From positions 1 to 19,794 of the forward strand of contig CAZRUH010000011.1 in the NCBI GenBank assembly GCA_964603325.1: a stretch of 19,794 nucleotides of DNA. Direction: 5' to 3'. The position numbers and the translations under genes are program-made. Origin of the DNA: LSNR01 sp964603325. Lineage in GTDB: Bacteria > Patescibacteriota > Minisyncoccia > Moranbacterales > UBA9337. Below, in pieces: positions 12,909 to 19,794 of this stretch (position 1 is its first letter; each line of letters begins with the position of its first letter). A model generated the notes under the pieces. It did no database searches, had not been told where the DNA came from, and saw nothing but the letters and a program-made list of their open reading frames with translations.

Positions 12909-13649
12909 GTGTTTTTATATATACCGGCATTATTACAAACTATTTTATTTGCTGTTGTTTTGAAGGCGGTTTCTTTGTTTGATAATTTTTTCTGGTTCCT
13001 ATTGTTTTTTTTGCTGTTTATTTCCCTAATAGGCGCCAGAATTGTTATCAGAAACTGGTTACTTTGGTATTCAATTGGTTTGTTTTCCGTTTCTTCGTGG
13101 GTAATGCTTCATCTGATTGATTATTCGCCGGAAAGAAATATATTTATTTTTTTGAGTTCTTTGGTATATTATTTTTTTCTTTTTGGAGGATATCGCATCA
13201 ATAAAAATAAAGAAGATGAGGTTTCTCGTGGAATTATTGCGATGGTTTTAATGGCAACGGTTTTTTTATTTTTGTCTGCAACCCATGGTATTTATTTAAA
13301 TTTTGAGTTGTCTTCTTGGTGGTTGATGTTGTTTTATTTTGCAAATATATTTATAATAAGTTATCGGTACTTTGCATTTATTGAAACTAAAAAAAAGAAT
13401 CTGGTAATGGTCTATAGTTTGGTGATGGGATTTGCAATGCTGGAAATGGGTTGGGTTGTAAATTTCTGGCCGTTTGGATATTTAACATCCGGATTTGTTA
13501 TGTTGATGTTTTATTATATACTGTGGGATTTATCAAGAGATTATTTTTCCGGTAGCTTATCAAAGAAAACCGTTTTGATTAATCTGATACTATTTATGAT
13601 TATTTCAGGAATGGTATTGTTTAGTTCAAAGTGGTTATTACAGTTTTAG
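12909..13649 (+). CDS. Polytopic membrane protein, unknown function
   Basis: I do not recognise this family. The 246-residue protein is almost wholly hydrophobic, with about 8-9 likely membrane spans (roughly 5-22, 26-46, 50-69, 76-95, 106-128, 134-155, 163-185, 189-208 and 222-243) and short loops; the longest charged loop is NKNKEDEVSRG near residue 100. There is no signal peptide or recognisable catalytic motif. The GTG at 12909 is taken as start because an in-frame TAA stands directly before it and no ATG lies nearby. It lies between the ferredoxin gene (29 bases) and the HtrA-like gene (45 bases), probably in the same transcript. Confidence 0.8.
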   Translation: MFLYIPALLQTILFAVVLKAVSLFDNFFWFLLFFLLFISLIGARIVIRNWLLWYSIGLFSVSSWVMLHLIDYSPERNIFIFLSSLVYYFFLFGGYRINKNKEDEVSRGIIAMVLMATVFLFLSATHGIYLNFELSSWWLMLFYFANIFIISYRYFAFIETKKKNLVMVYSLVMGFAMLEMGWVVNFWPFGYLTSGFVMLMFYYILWDLSRDYFSGSLSKKTVLINLILFMIISGMVLFSSKWLLQF

Positions 13650-13694
13650 AGGAAAGTTTAAAAAAATTTATATTGGAAAAACAATATTAAGTTT

Positions 13695-14843
13695 ATGATA
13701 AAAAAAACATTGAAAATAATTATAGGTATATTGGTTATTTTAATATTTGGTGGAATTGGCGGAGTTTTTTTTGGGAAATATTTATTTCCAGAGTTGGGGA
13801 AAAACAGTTTCTTTGGTAAATATCAGTTATTCCAACAAATGGAAAAGAATACAACCATTATAAGAAAAACAGAAACAATCGTAACAAATAATGATAATCA
13901 AATTAGCGAAATTTCTTCTAATATTTCTTCTTCAGTTGTTGATATATTTTCTTTCTATAATAACAGTAAAAAAAGCAAAAAAGAAAAAATAAAAAAACAC
14001 AAAAAAGGTACCGGAGTAGTGCTAACAAATGATGGTTTAATAGTTACATATAAAGACAATGTTTTGCTTGGGAATGATATTGATTATGAAGTAATGATTT
14101 TTGATGGTAGTTTGCATAAAGCTACTTTTCTGGGGATTGATAATTTTGCCAATTTGGCTTATTTTCAAGTGAAAGATGTTAATTTACCGGCCATTCCTTT
14201 CGCGAATTCCAATGATGTGGAATTGGGAAAAAAAGTTATTGTAATTGGGCATTCAAAGAGTGGACCGGGGATTAGTTTGCAGAATGGTATTTTGAGCGAC
14301 TTTGAAAGAAGTTTTAATTTGTCAGGAAAAACCGTAGCATCTTCCGAAAAACTGGAAGGAGTTTTTAAGGTTTCCTTTTTTAATGAAATCCAGTATGTCG
14401 GTGGTCCGGTAATAAATTACAATGGGGAAATGATTGCCATTACCGGAATGGAAACAATAAACAACAAAAATATTTATTTTCAGATTCCGGCAAACGTTAT
14501 AAAGAATTCTATGAACAAAATATTTAATTTTGATAAATCTGCTCAATTGGGAATTTATTATTTATCTATAAATAAGTTTTATCAAAAAATTCATAGGCTT
14601 TCGGTGGATAAGGGTGCTTTAATTTACTCTCCTTCCGGAGAACAAGGCTTGGCAATAATTCACGGAAGTTCAGCTGAAAAAGCGGGATTGAAAATAAATG
14701 ATATTGTGATATCTGTCAATAATGAAGAGATTGATTGGGAGCATCCACTCTCCAATTATATTAGCAAATACAGTAAAGGAGAGGAAATTCTTTTAGGCAT
14801 TTTAAGAAATGGTAAAAAAATGAGTATAAAAGTAAATTTGTAA
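13695..14843 (+). CDS. HtrA/DegP-like membrane protein with PDZ domain, apparently catalytically dead
   Basis: The architecture is that of HtrA: one N-terminal membrane span (about 5-30), a coiled linker, a trypsin-like domain at about 103-275 and a PDZ domain at about 285-382. The fold markers are clear: GTGVVLTNDGLIVT, FDGSLHKATFLGID, VELGKKVIVIGH, and GGPVINYNGEMIAIT. All three catalytic positions are changed. The His position (after LIVTYK) is D121; the Asp of the G-x-D-x3-D-L-A motif is N153 (GIDNFANLA); the Ser of GNSGGP is V235 (QYVGGP). The reading frame is intact and the PDZ domain well kept, which points to a non-enzymatic role such as binding or sensing misfolded envelope proteins. 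The neighbouring foldase gene fits envelope quality control. Confidence 0.85.
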   Translation: MIKKTLKIIIGILVILIFGGIGGVFFGKYLFPELGKNSFFGKYQLFQQMEKNTTIIRKTETIVTNNDNQISEISSNISSSVVDIFSFYNNSKKSKKEKIKKHKKGTGVVLTNDGLIVTYKDNVLLGNDIDYEVMIFDGSLHKATFLGIDNFANLAYFQVKDVNLPAIPFANSNDVELGKKVIVIGHSKSGPGISLQNGILSDFERSFNLSGKTVASSEKLEGVFKVSFFNEIQYVGGPVINYNGEMIAITGMETINNKNIYFQIPANVIKNSMNKIFNFDKSAQLGIYYLSINKFYQKIHRLSVDKGALIYSPSGEQGLAIIHGSSAEKAGLKINDIVISVNNEEIDWEHPLSNYISKYSKGEEILLGILRNGKKMSIKVNL

Positions 14844-14886
14844 AAATCATTAAAAGTTGTTTTTGCAAGATCTTTATTTGAAGTTG

Positions 14887-14895
14887 TGGTAGAAT
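14887..14895 (+). promoter_or_regulatory. Possible extended -10 promoter for ftsK
   Basis: TGG followed by TAGAAT at 14890-14895 matches an extended -10. No good -35 box lies at 16-18 bases (TTGCAA at 14863 is 21 away). A start near 14902 would leave a leader of about 37 bases before ftsK. The 95-base gap is one of the largest in this part of the window. Confidence 0.4.
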
Positions 14896-14938
14896 AAGTG
14901 GGAATGAGAAGTTATTTTGAAACGATATTATTAAAATT

Positions 14939-17398
14939 ATGACAAAAAAACGAAATATTAAAAAAAATAATACCAAAAAAAAAGCGGAGAAGAATGCGCC
15001 GAAACTGGGAAATGATGTCAAAAGAGGTATATCCGTAGTTCTTTTATTTTTAGCATCAATTTTATTTGTTTTGGGTTTTTTTGGGGTGGGTGGTTTTTTT
15101 GGTTCGTTTTTAAATAAAACAGGAGGTATTATTTTTGGCTGGGGAAAATGGCTTTTTCCAATAGCTCTTGCATTAATTGGTGGTATTCTATTTCGAAAAA
15201 AAAGCGCTACTTTCTATACGGTTAAGATTATCGGGTTGGGTTTGCTTTTTTTTAGTTTGTTGGGCTTTTTTCATATTTTTTTTCCGGAAAATGATTTTTT
15301 GCAAATAGCCAAAAGTGGTGAGGGTGGCGGATATATTGGTTTTTTGGAGGCAAAATTTTTAGTTAAATTCACAGGAAAAATTGCCGGTGTTATTGTTTTA
15401 ATAGCGTTTGCCGGTATTGGCGCTATGGTAGCTTTCAATTTTTCGGTATTGGAATTTTTTGTTAGAATTTTTGAAAAAAACAAAAAAGGTGATAATGAAA
15501 AAAATAAAAGCAAAAAAAAGGGAGGCGATAATTTATTGAGAATGGAAGAGAAATCAGAAAAAAAAGATATTATCAATAATGAAAAATTGAAAGGCGCGAC
15601 TTTCGATGAGAAAAGCAATTCAAATGCAAATATCAAGAATATCAAATTTGTGGACGATGATTTAAGCACTGAAAATAATAAGGACAGTTATGCTGAGAAG
15701 CCAAAAGAAGTGGTAGAAAGACTTAGTAATAGACAGAAACAGAAAATGAACAATTTTAAAATAAAAAATAAGACCGAAACATCTTCCGGAGAGTGGGAAT
15801 TTCCGCCATTAGACTTATTAGATATATTTGAAAGTAATGATATTTCCAGTGGGAATATAGAAGATAGAAAAAATATTATTTTAGAGACCTTTGCCAATTT
15901 TGGAATAGAACTTAAAGATGGTGGAGTGAAGATAGGGCCAACGGTAACTCAGTATAGCTTTCGTCCGCCGGTGGGAGTAAAGTTAAATAAGATTATGGCG
16001 TTGGGAGATAATTTGTCTTTGGCATTGGCAGTGCATCCGATTAGAATTGAGGCGCCAATTCCCGGAAAATCATTGATAGGAATAGAGGTTCCGAATGAAA
16101 AAGGAGAAATTATCAATTTAAGAAAATTACTTGAAAGTGATGTTTTTCGGGAAAATGACGGGGTTTTGAAGCTGGCTTTGGGGGAAGATGTTGAGGGGGA
16201 ATATGTTGTAGCTGATTTAAGAAGTATGCCACATTTGCTTGTCGCCGGAGCCACCGGAACGGGAAAAAGTGTTTGTGTTAATTCAATCATTTTATCTCTT
16301 CTTTTTCAATATTCCCCGGATGATTTAAAGATGATTTTGATAGATCCAAAAAGAGTGGAGTTATCTTTATATAATAAAATACCGCATTTATTGTCAGATG
16401 TAATAGTTGACAATAAGAAAGTTATTAATGCTTTAAGATGGGCGGTTAATGAGATGACTGAAAGGTATAAAGTTTTGCAGAGTGTTGGTTCCAGAGATCT
16501 GGAATCTTACCACTCCAAAATGAGGGAAGGTGTAAAGAGAAAGTATATTGATCCGGATACCGGAAAAGAAACTGAAGAGAGCTTGAAAAAACTTCCCTAC
16601 ATTGTAATAATAATTGATGAGTTGGCGGATCTGATGCTTTCTCATGGTAAGGAAGTGGAAGGGGTGATTATGCGGTTAACTCAAATGGCCAGGGCGGTTG
16701 GAATTCATTTGATTATTTCCACACAACGACCGAGTGTAAATATTTTAACCGGAGTTATTAAGGCAAACATCACCACGAGAATAGCGTTAAAAGTTGCTAC
16801 ACAAGTAGATTCCAGAACAATTATTACAATGCCCGGCGCAGAAAAATTGTTGGGTGGTGGAGATATGATATTTTTAACGGCAAATTCTCTAAAACCAAGG
16901 AGAGTTCAGTGTTCTTTTGTTTCCGAAGAAGAAGTTAAAAGAGTGGTTGATTTTATCAGAAAACAATCTTTGAATATTGAAAAAGATAATAACAGCTCGG
17001 AAAAGACAGATGTTAATAAGGGGATAAATGAAAAGAATATAGATGGTGGTAGGTCTGGTTTTTTTGATAAAGAAGAGGATACAAATTCTTTTCAAAAAAT
17101 AGATTTTTCTCAGATGCAAACGGGTGATGAAAATGATGAATTGTATGGAGAGATAAAAGAATTTATAACTCGCGTAGGAAAAGTATCGGCATCATTGTTG
17201 CAAAGAAATTTTAGAATTGGATTTAATCGCGCGGCGAGAATAGTTGATGATTTGGAAAGAGATGGCATTATCGGACCGGCAGAAGGCAATAAGCCGAGAG
17301 AGGTTTTGATTAAGGCCGGTAATCAAAAAGAGGTAAAAGGCGTAAATTATGAAGATGATCATAAAGATCAGGAAGAGAGAGAAAAATGGAAAATATAA
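14939..17398 (+). CDS. ftsK: DNA translocase FtsK/SpoIIIE
   Basis: FtsK pumps chromosomal DNA through the closing septum and coordinates segregation with division. The 819-residue protein is complete: four membrane spans at about 30-52, 65-86, 94-114 and 145-172; a charged, low-complexity linker to about 290; the alpha/beta motor with Walker A GATGTGKS at 437-444 and Walker B ending in IIIDE at 557-561 (followed by LADLM); the RP segment STQRPSVNILTGVIKANI; and the gamma winged-helix domain at about 731-800 (VSASLLQRNFRIGFNRAARIVDDLE) that reads polar DNA sequences. The 15-base gap to the next gene suggests co-transcription. Confidence 0.97.
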   Translation: MTKKRNIKKNNTKKKAEKNAPKLGNDVKRGISVVLLFLASILFVLGFFGVGGFFGSFLNKTGGIIFGWGKWLFPIALALIGGILFRKKSATFYTVKIIGLGLLFFSLLGFFHIFFPENDFLQIAKSGEGGGYIGFLEAKFLVKFTGKIAGVIVLIAFAGIGAMVAFNFSVLEFFVRIFEKNKKGDNEKNKSKKKGGDNLLRMEEKSEKKDIINNEKLKGATFDEKSNSNANIKNIKFVDDDLSTENNKDSYAEKPKEVVERLSNRQKQKMNNFKIKNKTETSSGEWEFPPLDLLDIFESNDISSGNIEDRKNIILETFANFGIELKDGGVKIGPTVTQYSFRPPVGVKLNKIMALGDNLSLALAVHPIRIEAPIPGKSLIGIEVPNEKGEIINLRKLLESDVFRENDGVLKLALGEDVEGEYVVADLRSMPHLLVAGATGTGKSVCVNSIILSLLFQYSPDDLKMILIDPKRVELSLYNKIPHLLSDVIVDNKKVINALRWAVNEMTERYKVLQSVGSRDLESYHSKMREGVKRKYIDPDTGKETEESLKKLPYIVIIIDELADLMLSHGKEVEGVIMRLTQMARAVGIHLIISTQRPSVNILTGVIKANITTRIALKVATQVDSRTIITMPGAEKLLGGGDMIFLTANSLKPRRVQCSFVSEEEVKRVVDFIRKQSLNIEKDNNSSEKTDVNKGINEKNIDGGRSGFFDKEEDTNSFQKIDFSQMQTGDENDELYGEIKEFITRVGKVSASLLQRNFRIGFNRAARIVDDLERDGIIGPAEGNKPREVLIKAGNQKEVKGVNYEDDHKDQEEREKWKI

Positions 17399-17413
17399 CT
17401 TTTAAACAAAAGT

Positions 17414-18088
17414 ATGAATGGTTTTAGAAGAAAAAAGGTTCGATCGTTAACTTTGGGAGAAAAATTAAAAAAAATAAGAAGTGGCAAGCGTGCCAGTTTT
17501 TCCGATATATCTAAAAATACTATGATTCAGGCGGAGTATTTGGAGTATTTGGAAAAAGGAGAGTACAGTAAATTGCCGGCAGATGTTTATGTTAAGGGTT
17601 TTTTAAAAAGTTTTGCCGAATATTTGGGGGCTGATGCTGAAGACTTGATAAAATCTTTTGAAAAAGAAAAAAGCATTCAAAAAAATATTTCTTCCGGAAA
17701 TGAAAAGTTTAAAAAGAAGTATAGGATAAGTTTATCAAAATTTTATATAACTCCCAAAATTATCTATTTGATTTTAACGGTAATTTTGTTTCTGGGATTG
17801 TTTGTTTATTTGTTTGTTAAAGTAGATATTTTTGTGTCAAATCCGGAGCTGGTGATTTTAAATCCCAAACAAGACAATGTAATTAATGAAAGCCAAATAC
17901 TGGTGGAAGGTAAAACAGACAAAGGCAGTCAAGTTTTTGTTAATAATCAAATAGTAACAGTTAATGATGAAGGGATATTTAAAGAAAAGATTATTTTAAA
18001 GAAAGGAATTAATATAATAACGGTAAGAAGTGTTAACAGGTTTGGAAAAGAAGCGATAAAAAGCATTTCTTTAGAAGCTCGCTATTAA
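17414..18088 (+). CDS. RodZ-like HTH-transmembrane protein
   Basis: The N-terminal part (about 13-75) is a RodZ-type helix-turn-helix domain with LGEKLKKIRSGKRASFSDISK, YLEYLEKGEY and LPADVYVKGFLKSFAEYLG, typical of the cytoplasmic domain that contacts MreB in rod-shaped bacteria. A membrane span follows at 114-137, then an extracytoplasmic domain (140-224) that looks like the small beta-sandwich often found in such proteins (VFVNNQIVTVNDEGIFKEKI, LKKGINIITV). Total length 224, shorter than E. coli RodZ. A role in cell shape or septum placement is inferred; no mreB lies in the window. ftsK is 15 bases upstream. Confidence 0.85.
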   Translation: MNGFRRKKVRSLTLGEKLKKIRSGKRASFSDISKNTMIQAEYLEYLEKGEYSKLPADVYVKGFLKSFAEYLGADAEDLIKSFEKEKSIQKNISSGNEKFKKKYRISLSKFYITPKIIYLILTVILFLGLFVYLFVKVDIFVSNPELVILNPKQDNVINESQILVEGKTDKGSQVFVNNQIVTVNDEGIFKEKIILKKGINIITVRSVNRFGKEAIKSISLEARY

Positions 18089-18105
18089 AGTATTGAATAT
18101 ATGTT

Positions 18106-18111
18106 TATAAT
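18106..18111 (+). promoter_or_regulatory. Possible -10 box for recA
   Basis: TATAAT at 18106-18111 is a perfect -10 hexamer in the 50-base spacer before recA. No convincing -35 lies 16-18 bases upstream, where the end of the RodZ-like gene is. A start near 18118 would leave a leader of about 20 bases. The region is so A/T-rich that a chance match is likely. No SOS box was recognised. Confidence 0.25.
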
Positions 18112-18138
18112 TTGTAATCAATTTATTTATTAAAATAT

Positions 18139-19155
18139 ATGGCAAGAAAAAAAACAGATAATAAGAGAAAAAACGAGAACAATAAGGTGGATAATGTTGT
18201 GGATGAAATTAGACAGAAATTTGGAGAGGGTATGATAATGAAATTGGGTGATGTTAAAAAAGTTGATGTTGCTTCAATTCCAACCGGGTCCGTATCTTTG
18301 GATATAGCGCTTGGTATAGGTGGTGTTCCCAGGGGGAGAATTATTGAAATATATGGACCCGAGTCCTCCGGAAAAACAACCCTGTCGCTTCATATCGCAG
18401 CTAATACTCAAAAGTTGGGAGGAACGGTGGCGTTCGTAGATGCTGAGCATGCAATGGATCCATCTTATGCGCAAAAAATAGGTGTTGATATTAAAAACTT
18501 ATTAATATCGCAACCTGATGCGGGAGAACAAGCTTTGGATATTGTGGAAACATTGGTTAGAAGTAATGCTGTAGATTTAATAGTGGTGGATTCTGTGGCA
18601 GCGTTGGTTCCTCGTTCGGAAATAGAGGGGGAAATGGGTGATCATCATGTTGGAAAACAGGCAAGATTGATGTCACAGGCACTGAGAAAACTTACTCCCG
18701 TCGTAGCAAAGTCAAATACAATAGTTATTTTTATTAATCAGATTAGAATGAAAATTGGGGTAATGTTTGGAAATCCGGAAACAACTACCGGCGGTCAGGC
18801 TTTGAAATTTTATTCTTCGGTAAGGATAGAGGTTAGACGAAGCGCTCAAATTAAAAAAGGCGACAAAGTTGTTGGCAATAGAGTTAAAGTAAAGGTGGTT
18901 AAAAATAAAGTGGCGCCACCGTTTCAAACATCAGAATTTGATATTATGTATGCGGAAGGTATTTCGCGAGCGGGAGACTTGCTAGATACGGGAGTAGCTT
19001 TGGAAGTGATAAAAAAATCCGGGAATTCTTATTCTTTTGAAGGAGAGAAACTTGGAGTGGGAAGAGAGAAGGCAAAAACATTTTTAAATGAAAACAAAAA
19101 AATATTTAATAAAATAGAGAGAAAGGTCTTAAGAGAAGCGATGAAAGTGGAATAA
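18139..19155 (+). CDS. recA: Recombinase RecA
   Basis: RecA forms filaments on single-stranded DNA for homologous recombination and, where LexA exists, for SOS induction. The 338 residues are of usual length, though without the very acidic C-terminal tail of E. coli RecA. Walker A is GPESSGKT at 73-80; then AEHAMDPSYA, Walker B LIVVDSVAALVPRSEIEGEM, the L1 and L2 DNA-binding loops (MGDHHVGKQARLMSQALRKL and MKIGVMFGNPETTTGGQALK) and the C-terminal domain. The N-terminus has a lysine/asparagine-rich lead of about 15 residues. A strong terminator follows 22 bases after the stop. The leader has no Shine-Dalgarno and shows no LexA-box-like motif that I can see. Confidence 0.98.
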   Translation: MARKKTDNKRKNENNKVDNVVDEIRQKFGEGMIMKLGDVKKVDVASIPTGSVSLDIALGIGGVPRGRIIEIYGPESSGKTTLSLHIAANTQKLGGTVAFVDAEHAMDPSYAQKIGVDIKNLLISQPDAGEQALDIVETLVRSNAVDLIVVDSVAALVPRSEIEGEMGDHHVGKQARLMSQALRKLTPVVAKSNTIVIFINQIRMKIGVMFGNPETTTGGQALKFYSSVRIEVRRSAQIKKGDKVVGNRVKVKVVKNKVAPPFQTSEFDIMYAEGISRAGDLLDTGVALEVIKKSGNSYSFEGEKLGVGREKAKTFLNENKKIFNKIERKVLREAMKVE

Positions 19156-19176
19156 GATTTTGTTTTGTCAGTGCGA

Positions 19177-19206
19177 AAAAAAGCGTTTGAGTAACGCTTT
19201 TTTGTA
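19177..19206 (+). terminator. Intrinsic terminator of recA
   Basis: A perfect 11-bp stem pairs 19177-19187 with 19193-19203 around TGAGT; the A-tract in the 5' arm pairs with six Ts, and more T-rich sequence follows. It ends the transcription unit before the next promoter. Confidence 0.9.
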
Positions 19207-19240
19207 TTTTTTAGATTGTTGATAACTTATTTAAAAACCC

Positions 19241-19268
19241 TTGACAAATTCAAGGAGTATGCTATGGT
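19241..19268 (+). promoter_or_regulatory. Strong promoter of the last gene
   Basis: TTGACA at 19241-19246 is a perfect -35. TATGGT at 19263-19268 matches the -10 at 4 of 6 positions and is preceded by TGC (extended -10), with a 16-base spacer. This is the same layout as tuf promoter P1. The expected start near 19275 gives a leader of about 75 bases before the ATG at 19350. Confidence 0.7.
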
Positions 19269-19349
19269 ATTTGGAAGTTGTAAAGGCAAGTTTTTTGAAA
19301 AAAAGTTCTCTGCTATTTTGGTGGGGGACAAAAAACAATGGAGGAAAGT

Positions 19350-19794
19350 ATGAAAAAAGTGAATTTTTTTCTGGTAATCTTGCTGGCGATTACATCGCCG
19401 GCATGGGCGAACGGACAGCCAGTCCCATCCGCTTCGGCGGTGGGAAATCAAACCCAGATGACGGTAATTGAGCAAACGCCGGATGTTGACGCATCAGCGT
19501 CTGCTGAGCAGACTACGACTGTTGGAGTTCAAGCGAACCCGACGGCAGTTGGAGCCGGCGGAACCGGTGTTGGACTGGGTGGACGGGCCAATGCCATTGT
19601 GGGTATTGATTTGAGTAATCACGATAACAAGGTGGTGTACTCAAATCGCCAATTTTTGCGCGCCGGAGGCGCGGCACCAATTGCCGTTTCTGGCAACTTT
19701 ACAAAACCTTGGGAAAATGGGTGGAATATTGCCCCCATTCGTCCAGGAGTTTTCAGGGTTAACTCTATGACTGCGGAAAAGGTGGTTAAAGCTC
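19350..19794 (+). CDS. Exported protein of unknown function, GC-rich, cut off by the window end
   Basis: I do not recognise this protein. The frame from ATG 19350 stays open for 148 codons to the last base. The N-terminus is a classical signal peptide: KK, a hydrophobic core (FFLVILLAI) and SPAWA as likely signal peptidase I site after residue 20. Then comes a low-complexity Ser/Ala/Thr/Gln/Val region (residues 21-65), a glycine stretch (AVGAGGTGVGLGG), and a more ordered part beginning with ANAIVGIDLSNHD. The start has GGAGG at 19340-19344, five bases before the ATG: the only good Shine-Dalgarno of any gene here. Hand counts give 40 of 60 GC at 19381-19440 and 37 of 60 at 19501-19560, against 23 of 60 at 5641-5700 in rpsC. 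A surface-exposed or secreted role and foreign origin are inferences. Confidence 0.8.
   Translation, partial: MKKVNFFLVILLAITSPAWANGQPVPSASAVGNQTQMTVIEQTPDVDASASAEQTTTVGVQANPTAVGAGGTGVGLGGRANAIVGIDLSNHDNKVVYSNRQFLRAGGAAPIAVSGNFTKPWENGWNIAPIRPGVFRVNSMTAEKVVKA

Noticed and set aside
15271..15669. Minus-strand open frame opposite ftsK (132 codons)
   Set aside because: It runs antisense to the FtsK membrane and linker regions, and its hydrophobic, Phe/Leu/Ser-rich product is what A/T-rich antisense yields.
19241..19471. A 76-codon + strand frame overlapping the promoter and the start of the last gene
   Set aside because: It begins inside the -35 box, has no leader, and is in a different frame from the signal-peptide gene that has a Shine-Dalgarno site and a far more protein-like product.
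19227..19475. Minus-strand frame opposite the same region
   Set aside because: No start signal or motif; Arg/Cys/His-rich product typical of an antisense shadow of GC-rich coding sequence.
1..19794. CRISPR arrays, insertion sequences, integrases or attachment sites
   Set aside because: No regularly spaced repeats, transposase or recombinase motifs (other than RecA) or flanking direct repeats were seen on reading both strands.

Overview
The window looks like chromosomal DNA from a low-GC (roughly one-third GC) bacterium, most plausibly a member of the Candidate Phyla Radiation (Patescibacteria, Parcubacteria-like). The reasons are the lack of rpmD (L30) between rpsE and rplO, short ribosomal proteins with lysine-rich tails, an almost complete absence of Shine-Dalgarno sequences, and small membrane or HTH-TM proteins of the kind common in that group. 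The lineage is an inference from gene content, and no database search was possible.

Layout. Bases 1-388 hold an upstream terminator and a long leader with two promoter-like sites. From 389 to 11265 all genes lie on the + strand: tuf, then rpsJ-rplC-rplD-rplW-rpsS-rplV-rplB-rpsC-rplP-rpmC-rpsQ-rplN-rplX-rplE-rpsN-rpsH-rplF-rplR-rpsE-rplO. This is the S10-spc superoperon with two departures from the standard order: rplB (L2) sits after rplV instead of before rpsS, and rpmD is missing. The cluster stops after rplO; secY, adk, map and infA do not follow. Several longer spacers carry hairpins, the most elaborate between rpsJ and rplC.

From 11281 to 19155 the theme changes to the envelope and the chromosome: a small membrane protein, a membrane-anchored parvulin-type foldase with a promoter that would give a leaderless message, a 4Fe-4S ferredoxin, a polytopic membrane protein of unknown role, an HtrA-like protein whose three catalytic residues are all replaced, the DNA translocase FtsK, a RodZ-like HTH-TM protein and RecA. 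A strong terminator closes recA.

The last 590 bases are different in character. A consensus-like extended -10 promoter leads to a gene that runs off the window. It has the only proper Shine-Dalgarno site of any gene here, codes for a signal-peptide protein, and is far richer in GC than everything before it. It is the best candidate for recently acquired or unusually expressed, undescribed content. The pseudo-HtrA, the displaced L2 gene and the structured rpsJ-rplC spacer are the other main points of interest.
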